64,000 bases of DNA from Luscinia megarhynchos (GCA_034336665.1 CM067566.1:24334330-24398329); one strand, 5' to 3'; positions 11,601-24,789 are shown, counted from the first letter of the stretch. Numbers and translations: made by a program. Notes: a model not told the origin generated them from the sequence alone.

Positions 11601-14600
11601 TTTAGCATCCCAGAGTTTTGTTGCTTTTCCCATTGTTTCCATAAGCTGGATAAATGCCAGCCTCACCTGCCTCCTTTACAAAGATTTAAACTCTGTTTTA
11701 GTCCCTCACTTCCATCACCCACTTCATTGTTTCTCCATTTCTGCCCCTTCACATCATGTCTTTTCTTCTTGAATCCATTTGGATTGTTTATTCAGGTATT
11801 CTGAAAAGAATACCCAGAGGGGGAAAAAAGAAAGCATTGAGAAAATGGAACAAAATAAATAACATGCCAGTTACCAATGCATGTTCTAATATGTGTATAA
11901 CCATTATTATATAATCAAAATAGCTACCTAAATAATGTATCCATTTATGAGAGAAATAAAATGATTAATAGGAAACTACCGGTTTCCATCAATATTCAAA
12001 GTATGTCAAATTCTATAAAACATTAAGTTTAAAACCCTTTTGTATGGAGTAAGAACTTAGTATATGGAAAGGCTGTAGCATCATGCCCTGGTAAAACACA
12101 ATTGCAAAATGCTTAGAAAATATAAAGTACATTTGTAAGCATAACTATTTTGCAAGAAGTAATAATCTCCCAGAATAAATTGCTGGAATTTCATTGTATT
12201 GATAGAAATCTATCCTTCAGTGAAAACCATAGCTTCAAATCCTTATCTTCAGTTGTCAAGATTATTTAATAGGTTCCTACTTTACTTCACTATGAATTTC
12301 CTACCAATAACAGATAATTTTTAATCATGCTAGGTATTTTTCCTTTGTGTTTATTCAGAGCATGCTGTCTGAGGAGAGCACATATTTTCATAAATTTTTC
12401 TTATACAGTGACAGATGATACTCATCTTTCCAAAGCATCAAATACAACAGCTTGGTTCTATTTAATCATCTGGCTTTTTTTGTTTCATTTCACATTGAGC
12501 TGTAATTGCACATTAGAAAAAAATTCTAAAAATCTGACCTAATGTCCCAGAAAAAACAAATTATTTACTGAAGAAACACAAAACTTAATATTTGACAGGT
12601 ACAAAAATGCATTAATTGTATGAAACATCATTTTTGTTGTTCAGCAACTGCCCCAGTCTATATCATCAGTTCAGAAGGAGCTGGCTTAGCAGCTTGCAAG
12701 CTGAGCAGTGACATGTCTTTTTGCCTTCCCCAGTACTTGGAAAAATTTTTCCATTGCTATCTATTGGTCCTTTCTAGATGCCTGCATTAATCATATTTCT
12801 TCTTTCCTTTTTACAATAGCAAGAACTTCTGTGAGGTGGGATGACATAAATAGGAAATATGAAACACGTTTCTCAATGTGGGAAGATTCTAGTGTAAGTA
12901 GCTAAAATATCAACCTAAAATATGACCTGAAACATCTTCAAATGCCTGATACCAGTGCTATGCAATTGAAGAATGCAGAAGGAAATCTGTTTAAGTAACC
13001 ATCCAAGATACTGTAAAGCTTTAAAAATAAAAAAGACTTCCAGTCTAATTCTGGTTTCAGTCTGAATTTAGTATGATTCAACTCCTTAAATTTCTCAGCA
13101 CACTTCAATTTAACAGGAAACACCTGTAGCAAGGCTCTTCACCATGTTGTAGTCTAATTCAAATAGAAATGACTGAATAAGTTTAGTACTCAGAACACCT
13201 GCTACCTTAAAACATATTCCTTTGAGACACTTTTACCCTAATCTTTCCTACACCTTCAAAAGACTGTGAATAAAGCCATGGCTCTTTCAAGAGCTTTAAT
13301 ATTCCCTGAGATAAGAGTGGAAAAATGCATAAATTGTTCTTTGTGAAAACAGGATGAAAAATTTCACAACTTACCATCTCAATCATCTCTATTTGGATGT
13401 GGAACTCAGTTGTACATCCTGCATAAAGAACACATAAATTTTCCAGAGGTTTTTTTAGGTGATGTTGGACAAAACCAGAGTGCCTGGTCTTAAAAAAAAA
13501 AAAAATCCTAATTTTTCCTGCCGTTTTTTAAAGAGTTCTGATGTTCAAAACTATCCTAAATTCAGCAAAGTATTTACATTCCTAAGTCCTGCCCTGTGGA
13601 CAAAGACAGTGACTAATGATGGATATTTCAGTGGTGTCTTTCCACACTTTTTTCTTGTCTCAGTGATAATGGGATAACTTTGTGTAGGAAATCCAACAGA
13701 GCAGCTGTCTCATTAGTTTTCCATTTTGCTGGACTTAAATGACTAGGAAATAATTTTGCAGGTGAATTACATCTCTTAACACCATTAAGATTTTTGGCAG
13801 AACAAGACATCATGGCCCCCTTCAGCAATTCAGAAAATGTTGAACTGCAGAAAAATGCTACAGGAGACAGTCCCTAGAACCAAAGAATAGCACAGAGGCA
13901 GGCAAAGGGTGGAAGACTTGGCATCTAATGCCAGTAGTTGTAATAAATGTGAGCTTAGAGATAGAGGCAATGGGGCTTTCAAGCTTTCTCTCTAGAGGAC
14001 ATGGTTGGAACATCAGTTCCTGGATGAGAACGGCCTGGATAGGAAAAAGTTCTGTGCTCAACCATCCATAGGCATTCCAGCACTTCCCAGAGGGACAGCT
14101 GTGCAGTCAGCAACCCTTGCACCTGGTCTGTAACTCAGCCTTCATATAAACAAATGTTGCTTCACAATCCTACCTTTTAAAAGCAAAAATTAAAGTATTC
14201 TTTTCATCATTTTTATAAACATCAATAAATGCAGAGCACTGCTGCTTCTCTTTTAGGGAAAAAAAATTCCCAACCATACAAGCACAAAATATCCCATACA
14301 AACATAATGTTTCATATGGTTGGCTAGCATACCGAATGCACAAGAATATATTCATTGAGTGACAGAGAATAGAACTCACTTTGAATCCTACCCTTTTTGT
14401 GCATGTAGCCAGACAGCAATATGCACAAAACTTCTTGGTTAGGAGCATGTATTGAAATCAAATAGCAATCAGAGAATGTGTTTAAACAGTCAAGATTTTT
14501 AATTAATGAAAATAAGGTATGGGAACTGGAGAAGAATTAATTTCTTGGGTGGCTTAGCATCCATTCTTTATATTCTCTAATTAAATTTTTAGAGTATATC

Positions 14601-15851
14601 CGATGCTTCTTGCTTCTTTGGCTTTTCATTTTGCCTTAATAAATAATTTAAGCATGGTACAACACGTCAGCTTTACTGATCCTCATGGATCTTCTGTGCA
14701 TCTGAAAATATTTGGGTTTGTATTGGGACTGTATCCCAGGAACAAGAGCCCATGGTTTACCTCTGTGTAACTGCATATATTACATGCTGCACTAATCACA
14801 GAGCACTATTATTTAAGTGATAGCCATATATGTTCATTCTCCAGACACAGACTAGTCATTTGTAAACTGACACTGCAGATTAATGTGATTCTGCATAGCA
14901 AGGAAGGGCTTTTGTCTCTTCTGGCTCTTTGCTCCGTTGGGGCTCCCACTCCAACTGCCAGAATCCCCACTCTTCCCTCAGTTACTCGTTACAGCTGCTC
15001 ACTGCCTTCTGTCATCCTTTCCCAAGCAGGGAACTTGTTTCCTGGACATTGTTTTTTGGAAATTTTTGATGAATTTCCATTGTTCATATACCTTTTCATA
15101 GTGTCTGTTGCTTGTGTTTTTCCTCAGAAGAGAAAGACTGTGCTTTAAAGTTGTGTAAGTTGTCTCTTTCAGGCTGTTTGTTGCAGAGAGTGACTGAGAG
15201 CCCAAGAACTGGACAGAAAACAGAGATACAGATTTATATTCTGCATGATGTGTGTCTGTCAAGACCCTATGCATGCTGAGTCAAAACGATCAGTTAGAGT
15301 TATAAGAATTTCTAGACAAAAATATTTTTAGACCCTGGCATAAAATAGTACACTTAAAAAACTGTAAAATTTTGATGTGGAAATACTGAAATCAGATAAC
15401 CAAATACTCTATCAAGATTGGCTGTGAATGTTAGAAAGGGCTCTGTGATTAATTCTTTCTGGATATTTCTGGAGGTTTTAATTTCTTTTCAGTCATGTTT
15501 TTTTATTTATTAGGGACCCAACTGCTAAACTGTTTCAGCAAAGTGACAGTGGTTATGATAAATGCGAAAAAGAAAAATAATGCTCTATTAATTAACAGAT
15601 GGAAGAAAAAAAAACGGTTAAGCAAAATCATTGTCTTCTATTAAGAGAAGAACCTTCTGTGTGATATAGCACAGCTTTGAAGCACTGAACCAAGTCAATC
15701 AATATCTTCATTAGGAAGAACAAGTAAGCTAGTGAAAATCAGTATTTCACCATCTTCCTTGGCTTCCCCTGCTCCTCAAAGCCCTGTAAGACAAACCTGC
15801 TTGCCTGGAGTTGTAGCAGAGATAGATAGGAGCACTGAGATTTCTAATCTG

Positions 15852-15893
15852 TTTCTAGAATACATTTATTTGCTTCTAGAATACATGTATTTG
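15852..15893 (+). repeat. Tandem duplication, 2 x 21 bp
   Basis: Copy one (15852-15872) and copy two (15873-15893) share 19 of 21 bases around the core TCTAGAATACAT. A local two-copy duplication with two substitutions since it arose. Confidence 0.85.
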
Positions 15894-16302
15894 TTTTCTT
15901 AGTATTTTTTGGAAATCTATTTTACTTGGTTCACTAGATCTGGGGATCTGAGGCACTAGTAAATTCAGAAACAAGATGTGACAGTAGGGCTTCAAAGTGG
16001 TGTGAATTATGCTGCTTTTTCACTGCTTTAGTTATTTCAATTTCCATCAAAGTGCTGTCTGTTCTTAAAATCATGTGGTGTATGCTACAAGGGAAAATTC
16101 AGAGGTTTTCCATCCACTGTGTCAGAGTAGCTGCCTTTGGAACCCTGAAAACTGCAACAATGAAAGTCTGAGTTTTAACGTTGTTCCTTCTAGGATTACA
16201 CCTTTTTTAAAATATGAGGTGATTTTGGATTTCCTGACTTTTGTTTGAAAATAGTTTCATTTGCCCTACTCATTCTGCCTCTAACACCTACTAATCTATG
16301 TT

Positions 16303-16334
16303 GAACTGTTAAAAAGACTGTTAAAACTGTTAAA
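16303..16334 (+). repeat. Short degenerate tandem repeat (CTGTTAAA units)
   Basis: The unit CTGTTAAA occurs three times in close succession with variable A/G spacers. Probably slippage in AT-rich sequence. Confidence 0.6.
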
Positions 16335-18706
16335 TATTTCCTTTGTTAAGGAAGCACATGAAAGTTAAAGTTATTCCTTGAAATATGTTTTACTGTGCTA
16401 AACAAAACAGACTAATGAGGGGTAAAAATACATGACATTGGCCACTATTCCTGAAGATACTGAATAAGAATGAAAACATTATCATGATTAATTTATATCA
16501 TAACAAATATTATTGGAATATTATTGCATCAACTCCAATAATGCCACAGATTCACTGTTCTTATATCATAAACTTGGAATCAGGAATCGGAGAGTATTTA
16601 TTATTTATTAAGTTGCAGTCCTGTCATGGTTGTGGTTTGGTGAATGCTGCCTCACTACTTTGCAAGTCTAACAGCTGTCATAAATCACTGCTATTAGCTT
16701 TTATTTCACACAACCAAATGGATTTTGCTGCCCTTGCACCATTAGTGTTATTCCTATTAAAAATTATTTATGGCTTTAGAAAAACTGAAATTTTAAAACT
16801 TTTAATGCACTCTTTATAATCTGATGTTCCTGGTAATTTACGTATTAAAATAATGATTTATAAAACAAATATATGCTATTCTTATCCACAGAGAGAATAT
16901 TTTATGATTAATTTTTACTCTTTTTTTGGCTTTGACAACCTAAACTTAATTGCTTTGTATAAATTTTAATTATTGGAGAAAGATAACAGATTTGGGACGG
17001 AGAAGAGAAGGAAGAAGCCAAAAGCAAAAGGCTATTCCCAGGATAAAGAAGCCATCAAAATGCTAATAAGCCCTGTTCCAAAAGGGTATTATTGTTTCTT
17101 TTTTCAGCTTTATTTATAAACACAAACATCTGAAGCAATGGTTCCATCTGCATGGACTAAAAGCTCTGTGTCCAAAATGTACATTGCTTCAGAGCCAAGG
17201 GAGAATAAAAGCCCTGCTCAGCTACTCAGCTTTCAGAAAATAGCACTGGACTGAAAATTAACAAAAGTCTCCAGAAATCTAAAGTTTAGGTAGAAAACCT
17301 GCTTTGTACAGAAACTGTTTTGATCCAACTAAAAAGAGGACTGATTCTCTGTATGATCTCAGCCTGGTGGATGTTCCAATGTGGGTAATTAGTAACCTAA
17401 CACGAGCTTCTAGGAGTTCTCAAAAGGAAAGAGAAATGTCTGATTTACCCGATTATTTGACTGACAGGTTGGGTTTGGGAGAAGGGAATGGAATCTCTGC
17501 AAGTTCTTGATGTATCATCACAGCACTTCTTAAAAATTGTAAGGGAAACAGGAGAAAGGAATGGATAGGACAAGAAAGAAAAACAAAACCATAAATAACC
17601 TAAACTCAAGGAAAATCAGGAAAGGATAACTCTCAAGTGAATACATGACTGAGTTGAAAGAGCACTTCTAACTCTTGCCTCAAGGAACATTCCTTTAACT
17701 TTGCAGAGCTAAAAAGGCAGCAAGGTAGTCTCACTGTTTGTTACAGTGGCAAGCTCACAGCAGAAGCAGAATTAACAGTCTAAGTCTTATTTATTCATTA
17801 TATAGATCAATATAACATATTTATCAACACAAATCTGTAAAATAAGGAAAAAAAACTAACTGTACAAATGAATATTTTGAGAGATGGCTCAATGAAAAAT
17901 AGTTTTTCCCATTTGTGTAGGAAAACAGGGCAAATTCACCATCCCCTTTGGTGACATATTTTCCTTGAAGTGGCAATAGAAGGGGTTGAATTTTTTTTTA
18001 ACATTTAACAGAATAAATCAAACTGGCACTTAAGGATAGGGAGATGTGAGCAGGTGTACGTGTATCTAACTTTGTTTTTAGGTAAGTCACTTCAGCAGAC
18101 TTTGTCTCTTGGAAAGGGATTGAGACATTTAGCTGAAATGAACCAAGCATGTACCATTCTTTGAGGTATAGCATATAGACATGGTAATTATCATGTTATA
18201 GACAAAGAAAAATTATCATGTGTATATGTATTGATAGGTTATAGATAACCTGCTTATAAACAGTCCTGCCTTGCTTTTGTGGTGGGCAGGCATGACAGAT
18301 TTCATTGCCTAAAGCAGCAGTATGGAAATGTTTTGAGAACTTGATCTTAGTCTAAGGCAAAGAAAAAATGATAATGGAATTTCAACTTTATTAAAATAGT
18401 GAGCCTATGATAATACAAAACAGTTTCTGCAATACAATTGATCTGCCATGTATTTGTTATATTGAAGAAAAGTACATTTCCCTTCAAGTTGTCAACATCT
18501 GTAGAATTGATGAAAGTAAGTTTAGTTTTAGTGTTTTAGGACACAATTTCTTCACAAAGAACACCAAACAAAACAGCTACCAACCATACCATAATGAATG
18601 CTTCCCATAATTAAAGATCCTCTGATTAAGTTTGGCATATCTCTTTTAAAGAAAGTGTTTATTTTTATGTCTTGCTATCTTCTCTCACCTCTGTATTTTT
18701 TTTGCT

Positions 18707-18724
18707 ATATGTATATATACATAT
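18707..18724. repeat. 18-bp perfect AT palindrome
   Basis: ATATGTATATATACATAT reads the same on both strands. It sits in a TA/TG-rich stretch (18705-18735) and is probably a degenerate microsatellite rather than a protein-binding site. Confidence 0.7.
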
Positions 18725-18954
18725 GTATGTGTATTTAGCTGTTTATTCTACTATTTATGTTCCCACAACCTCCACTGTTGCTGTTGCTCTCTGGTAACTG
18801 TGTGTCATTTGAAACTGGGCAAGACATTGAAGCAGAAGGGCTTTGACAACATGTTGTTTTGGTTTTTTTTATTTTGCATGTGTCTATTTCTTTTTACTTT
18901 CAAAATATCAGCCAGTGACATTTTTTATTTGTTGATTTAAAGGATGAGTTGTCA

Positions 18955-20195
18955 GAGTAGGAGAAAGATGTATGGAGATTATAGTTGGCAATGGCACAGC
19001 TGAGAGCCTCTGGGTAAGAATCAAGAGACAAATAAATAATGTGGGTGTCATCGTGGGAGTCTGCTGTAGACCTCCTAGACAGGATGATGACATCGAGGAA
19101 TTATTCTTTGAGGAGCTGAGGGAGGCTTCCAAGTCAACTGCCCTTGTCTTTATGGGGGACTTCATCTTGCCAGAAATTAACTGGGACCATCACACAGCAG
19201 GTAGATCCCAGCCCAGAAGATTCTTGCATGACAACTTCACTTGTCTGACTTGGAAAGATGCCCTCCTGGATCTGCTGCTTGTCGAGAGAGGATCTTGTGA
19301 GCAGAGTAATGATTGGTGACCTTCTAGGCCACAGTGGTCATGAAGTGATTCAGTTTAAAATCTCTGTTGACAGGAGGAGAAGTGCCACCAAAACCTCAGC
19401 TCTGGACATAAGGAGGCAGACTTCAGGGTGCTCAAGCAATTAGGTAGTAAGGTCCCCTGGGAAAACATTTTTGCAGGTACTGGGTCCATCAGTGCTGGTC
19501 ACTTTATAAATATTCCCTCCTAAAGGCACAGGAGCAGCCAGTTCCTAAATGTTGGAAGTCAACTACACAAGGCAGAAGGTTGGCTTGGATGAACAGGGAT
19601 CTTCTTTTAAAAATAAGGCTAAAAAGGGAGGTCTATGCCCAGTGGAACACAGAAAGAATACAGAGAATCTGCTTGCTACTATAGGGAGAAAATTCATCTG
19701 GCCAAAGTTCAGTTGGAGTGGAAGCTGATCAGAAATATATGAGACAATAAAGAGAGTTTTTTGAAAACTAATAATGGCAGAAGGCAGTGTAAAAATAACA
19801 TTGTCCCGTTAGAGGAGGAGAATGGTCACCTCACAAACAGGGACACGGACAAGGCAGAGGTGTTTAACACATTCTTTGCCTGTCTTCAGCACAGGTGACA
19901 GACCAAGGGAGTCTCAGTGCCCTGAGCTGGAGTACCACAGCTACGAGAACAATCAGCTCCAAGCCAGCCTTTAAAATGTGGGGGATTTGCTACTCCACCT
20001 GGATCCCTGCAAAGCTGTGGTGCCTGATGGGATCACAAAAGCTCTCTTGGTAAGTTTTGAGCGATTTTGGAAATCCAGAGAGGTCCCAGCTGACTGGAAG
20101 CTGGTGAGCATCGTCCCTATTTTGAAGGAGGGTGTGAAGGAGGACCCTGAAAGCACAGGAAAAGGGCAGGTCAGTCATGTTCCTGATTGACAGAA
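18955..20195 (+). mobile_element. CR1 LINE ORF2 internal fragment (endonuclease to early RT), inactive
   Basis: CR1 ORF2 encodes an apurinic-type endonuclease followed by reverse transcriptase. The endonuclease part is visible in the frame at 18972-19319: VGVCCRPPRQDDD, then LVFMGDFILPEINW. A frameshift near 19300-19320 moves the reading to the frame at 19258-19443, with LLGHSGHEVIQF. The linker (for example AEVFNTFFACLQHR around 19856-19897) follows. The early RT block appears at 19978-20190: LDPCKAVVPDGI, then FWKSREVPADWKLVSIVPI. Inactivating changes include GDFI instead of the usual GDFN, SGH instead of the catalytic SDH, at least one frameshift, and loss of about ten residues after PDGI. 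Homology stops before the RT catalytic core, so both 5' and 3' parts are missing. Confidence 0.93.
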
Positions 20196-22249
20196 CAGTT
20201 AGGTCTCTAGTCTAGTCTCCTGCTTACCTATTGACACATGAAAAATATCATAGAGGAAGAGTGAGAGGAAGTGACAATCCTCATGTGATAAAGGAAATAG
20301 TGCTGTGAGGTGAGGTATAAATGAATATTTAGCCACATTGACTACAAGGAGATGAAGAGAACTCCAACAATGCTCTCTGGACTATGATGAAACCACATGC
20401 AAATCTTCTGTTTCTTCAGCTTTTGAATTTCTTCTGGGTTTGGCTGTTAAGACGGCATTTTGTGTACTTCTCCCTCCGGGTTGTTCTGTGCAGACCCTGA
20501 ATTTCTTGTGTTTATTGCCACATCACCCCCGAGATACAGAAATTAATATGAAATGCTCAGAAAGATAAATTCTCAGAACACCTTGGGATTACCAGTACCA
20601 GCTGAACCACAGGATTGGGCTGTGAGAAGAGGTTATGTATCTTTCAGGGGAGAATGTATTAACAGGCCAAAACTGACAACAGTGTTTGCATGGTCCCAAG
20701 CCATCAGGTTTGGAAGCACTTAAGGCCTATAATTTGTATTTTACATATCTTTCCTTGCATGGACCTCTGCAGGAACTTAACACCTTCATTTAAATAAACT
20801 GAGCAATAACATATATATTACCTAGTTAAAAGAAAACCCAAAAAACCAGCATGGGGACTGACACCCCTCTACAGATGTTTGCCCTCTCTGGAGAGCTGTT
20901 GACCTTACTTCTGACAGAATTACTAAACATGATGTATTCTGGATGATTTTTTTTTTAGATAAAAACACCTGTGTTCTCTGTTCACTTCAGAAACTCCCAA
21001 GGCAAAGTATGTTCCAGCCAGTCCATCCAATGGAACTTGGCATTGTGTCACATCACATTCTGATAAAGTTTATATCCTTTGAAATGAAATGGTTATTTTC
21101 TGCTTTGTTTTACTCATTCCTGTTTAACCAAGCATTACTGGGAGGGCTAACAAAGAGTGGAGAAACTTTAAAACCTTCTTTTAAAGCTGAACTGTATGAA
21201 GCCTACTTTGATTTTATATAGAGATTTTGAAAGCAGAAGAATTGGAGTTTTATTGCAGGACAAAGTATCTATCCTATTTAGGCTGTAGTGGAGCTATCAC
21301 CATGCTTTGAGAGTTCCTTTCACAGCATTTTTTTCAGTGCATGTCTATAATTTTGTCATGCATCTACATATTCAGGTCAGTCAGTTATCCCATACTATTT
21401 TGGAGGATGAAATGTCCTCTGTATCACCCTATCTGTCTTGTGACTGAATGTAATGCTGTTAGAGCAAGATCTTCAGATATCTCATTTCCATTTACTAAAC
21501 ATATCTTACAAGGGAGACCACAAACCTCTTCGGCTTCCCTGCCTTCCATCTGAATGTTTACTTTTTTACTTCAATAGCCCCAGAGAATGAAAAATAGCAC
21601 TGTGAGGTGCTTAGTTAGATATTGAGACAATGGAGATCAATATGAGACAGCTGCCTGCTGCCCTCATTCCTGCTGAGCAGACCCTTTTTGTCTGAGGTTT
21701 CAGAGAAATTGCAGATTGCTCAGCCAGTGAGGTGATTTACTAGCGAATATCTGACACTGATATTTTTAGTCTCTTGCTACTAATTGTTGAGGAAAGAAAA
21801 GTGTTTTTCCTTCCTTAAAATGAAATAAAATTTAAAAAAGGACTTCTCTACAATAGCAACAAAGATTATATTTTATGCCCAATAGGAGGATCTAGGGAGC
21901 AGATACATCTGTCAGGCCTGTTCCTTCCTTCCCAGTATGGGTGCTAATAGTGAGACTTATTTGCAAGTGCTCCTGTAGCCTTTCTATCTTGCTTGAAAGA
22001 GCTTTCCAATGTCTTTATTAAGAGTAACTTTGAATTTTTTGATGAAGCAGTGTTTGAGATCTAGTCTTCAAGTGCAGACTTAGCCCCAGCAGGGTTGAGT
22101 GTTGTTGCAGACCATTGTCATTTAAAGTGGCATCTCAAATTGCCACATGGGGCTATTCAGGAAGCTGCCTTTCTGTTGCTGCTTCCAGGCAATGGAGAGA
22201 ATTTTCTCCAATACCATTCTCTAAAGACCTGAGATGCAGTTAAAAAGAT
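20196..22249. other. Unique non-coding sequence
   Basis: No gene or transposon recognised. The part at 20270-20800 has a TATAAAT at about 20315 and is somewhat richer in GC, but no TG...CA ends, primer-binding site or second copy mark it as an LTR. The remainder is ordinary AT-rich sequence with short chance open frames. Confidence 0.5.
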
Positions 22250-22440
22250 CATAAATTATATAATGGTGAGGGCTGGAAGGGATCTTAAAGATCACCTAGA
22301 TCTAGCCCTACCCTTCCATGAGCAGGGATCAGATTGCTCAGAGCCCCATCCAAACTGTTTTTGGATACTTCCAGGAATGGGTGTCCACCAATTTTTCGGG
22401 CAGCCTGTCCAGTGCCTCACCAATGAAAAGAACTGCCAGC
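22250..22440 (-). mobile_element. CR1 LINE 3' end fragment
   Basis: The plus strand reads as CR1 tail antisense: GGCTGGAAGGGATCTTAAAG, ATCACCTAGATCTAGCCCTACC, then CTTCCAGGAATGGGTGTCCAC and GCAGCCTGTCCAGTGCCTCACC. This corresponds to the last 190 bp or so of CR1, including the end of ORF2 and the short 3' UTR. The tail repeat is decayed (CATAAATTATATAATGG). 5'-truncated, as most genomic CR1 copies are. Confidence 0.92.
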
Positions 22441-23406
22441 CTTCCTGGCTGCTATTCTTCATGAGGACATTTGTAGGGCAAGGTTTGGCTCAGACTGGCA
22501 CTCAGAAGTCCTTCTGCTGATAAAAGGAAGAGGGATAGCTTGTCTCAGTATAGGCATAAGGCAATCATGGAGCTGCTCAGCATTATGAAGACTGAAGTGC
22601 AACTGGGAGAATTCTGGAGAAGTAGAAGATAAATGGACTGAAATGCTTAGAGAAGAAAAAGTCCCTTAGGGCCAGACAGCAGCAGAGCATGGAAGGTTGC
22701 AAAGTCCACGCAAGACTAATTTTAAATTCCCAGCTGCAGTTCCATTTTGTGTCTGGTCCTTAGAGTCTAATTTTTTCTTGCCTTTTAAAGGATGTAGATC
22801 AAATCAGTAGAAGTTTAAAAAGCAGAATTTTACTCTATGCTGTTACCTTTTATGTTTTTCAGAATTATTTGGACTTTTTAACAGTATTTTTGTAGTGTTG
22901 GTATCAGTGACATCTGTACTGAGATAGATCCCTCTGCTTTTATTCTTCTGGATTTATATTAAAACTTTTATGTATTAGCTCAAAAAATATTTATGAATTC
23001 TCCTTTGGCCTACTTAGTCTCTTTCTACTAACTGCACAGTGCCCTGCAGCTTTAATAATATACTTTCACCTAAAGTGAATACATATGAGCAAAATATTAT
23101 ATTAGCATATTTATGCATCAGTAATTTGAGCCTTAACTCAATCTCCCTGTCTCTCTTCACTGTCTAATGGGAGTGATTTTTTTGTATGTGTATATTTGAA
23201 TGACTTCTTTGTTAGTTAAGTTGTGTTTTTCATTCCAAGTAGTTTCTCTGATTATTATACCTTTTGGTATATATTGTTAGCAGAAAAATAAGCACATTAA
23301 CAGGATGAGTAGTGACAGAATAAAGAAAGACTGATAACAGGGTAACTACATTTCACTTCTCTCATCATCTGTAAAACCTGAAAAATAGTGTTTTCCTACT
23401 TTTCAG

Positions 23407-23606
23407 TTGTGCATCCAAACAGTGTAAGGATTAGGAGACCCTCAGATGTTATGGTGATTATCAGTAAAGAGAACTGTACAGACAAAATGTGTGATGTAAC
23501 AAAACCAAGTAACTTATTGCAGAAAATGATTGCATACATTGATTACCTGCATGCTAAACAACACATTTTTAATGCACACGATTTTGAAGGCAACAATCCA
23601 AACTAA
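23407..23606 (+). other. Possible terminal coding exon, unrecognised
   Basis: A pyrimidine-rich tract ending TTTTCAG (23386-23406) makes a good splice acceptor. It is followed directly by 65 open codons ending in TAA at 23604-23606. The reading is phase 1 (the first two exon bases finish a codon). The translation has a balanced, hydrophilic composition with two cysteines (ENCTDKMCDV) and no low-complexity sequence; it ends HDFEGNNPN. I do not recognise the protein, there are no upstream exons I can link to it, and an open frame of this length is common by chance. Alternatives are a chance open frame or an exon of a lineage-specific transcript. Confidence 0.15.
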
Positions 23607-23622
23607 ATCAAAGAGGAGAGAG

Positions 23623-23678
23623 ATATATATACACATATATATACATATATGTACACATATATATACATATATATACGT
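23623..23678. repeat. TA/TACA-rich simple repeat
   Basis: Imperfect mixture of ATATAT, ACACAT and ATACAT units. It is a degenerate dinucleotide microsatellite, alternating purine-pyrimidine throughout. Confidence 0.85.
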
Positions 23679-24789
23679 ATTTTAATGAAGAATTATATTA
23701 CTTAAAAAAAAATTAAAAATCCTTCACATACTCATTTTGTCTTAAGAGTGCTTACTTTGTGTAAAAGTGACAAGCTCCTAGGAAGAAATGATCTGTGGCA
23801 CTGTTATATAAATTCAGCTAACCTGCTGAGACATTTTATTCTCCTAAGATACCAGAAAACTCTATTTTTGCTATTACCTTTGACAATGATTCCTTGAGCA
23901 ATCTTAATCACTCATTTGTGACAAATTGGCATAGCCAGCATGCTCCTAAATCAGGATTCACAACATTGTGTGGTAAATTATTATACAATTTAAGGGTGTT
24001 AAAAATAGAATCAAGTTCTAGTAACTGAAATGTTTAAAATAACAAGTAGCTCATCAGTAGAAGAAAACATATTTCTTCTAGATTTAACATTTGTGCTTCT
24101 GCACTAACAAGATTACAAAAGTATTTTTTATCCTGTGTGATCCATAAGAACTGACATATTTTTATATGCTGCAGAAATTAACTTTAGCTAGTGGTGTGCA
24201 AAGAAAAAGTTTTCTTACCGCTTAGTGTGACAATTTTTTTCCACATCAGCCTTCACAGCTGCTCCAAGTACTTCAGTTTTTCAGATGATGTGTCTGATCA
24301 TGGCAATTCAGCCTAATCCAAACACGTATCAGTCATGCAAGCAGATTGTTCTTTGTTAAGGTTCACTCAAAAGAACTGTGACTGGGAGTAGCATGATGAG
24401 CAAAAGGTCATCAAGAGTGAATGCTGGTTTTTTTCTGTACATTACTGAGAAAACTGGAGGAACTACAAGCTAAATCTTTGTTTCCCTAAATGACATTAGG
24501 ATAGTTGCACTTATACAGCACGAGAAGGGAAGGGAAGTTCCTTGATAGACAAATGGTGCCTCAGCAAACTGAACATGACAAATAACTGGCAAGGAAGGAA
24601 TTGGCAAAAGTAGGAAGCAGAGAGCAGATTAGCACTTGGCACAGGGAAGAAGAAAAGGGAGGACCTATATACAGCTAGCAGCAAAATTAAAGGGTGAAGA
24701 AGATAACCCAAATTTCTACCCAAAACTGTGTGGGCACGCTTCCTATTTCCTACCAGAGCAGGATTCTTGTGTATCCATCTGTTAAAATG

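Larger units (their letters stand above)
5611..18954. other. 13 kb of unique, transposon-poor non-coding sequence
   Basis: No CR1, LTR, SINE or DNA transposon can be recognised over more than 13 kb, and no open frame resembles a known protein. Contents I can point to are a 2x21-bp tandem duplication (15852-15893), a short AACTGTTAAA-type triplication (16303-16334), an 18-bp perfect palindrome (18707-18724) and a possible splice-flanked microexon (15128-15154). The lack of repeats is compatible with a conserved intron or a regulatory desert. Confidence 0.55.

Noticed and set aside
20213..20810. Possible solitary LTR (TATAAAT near 20315, GC-richer middle)
   Set aside because: No convincing TG...CA termini, target-site duplication or second copy in the window.
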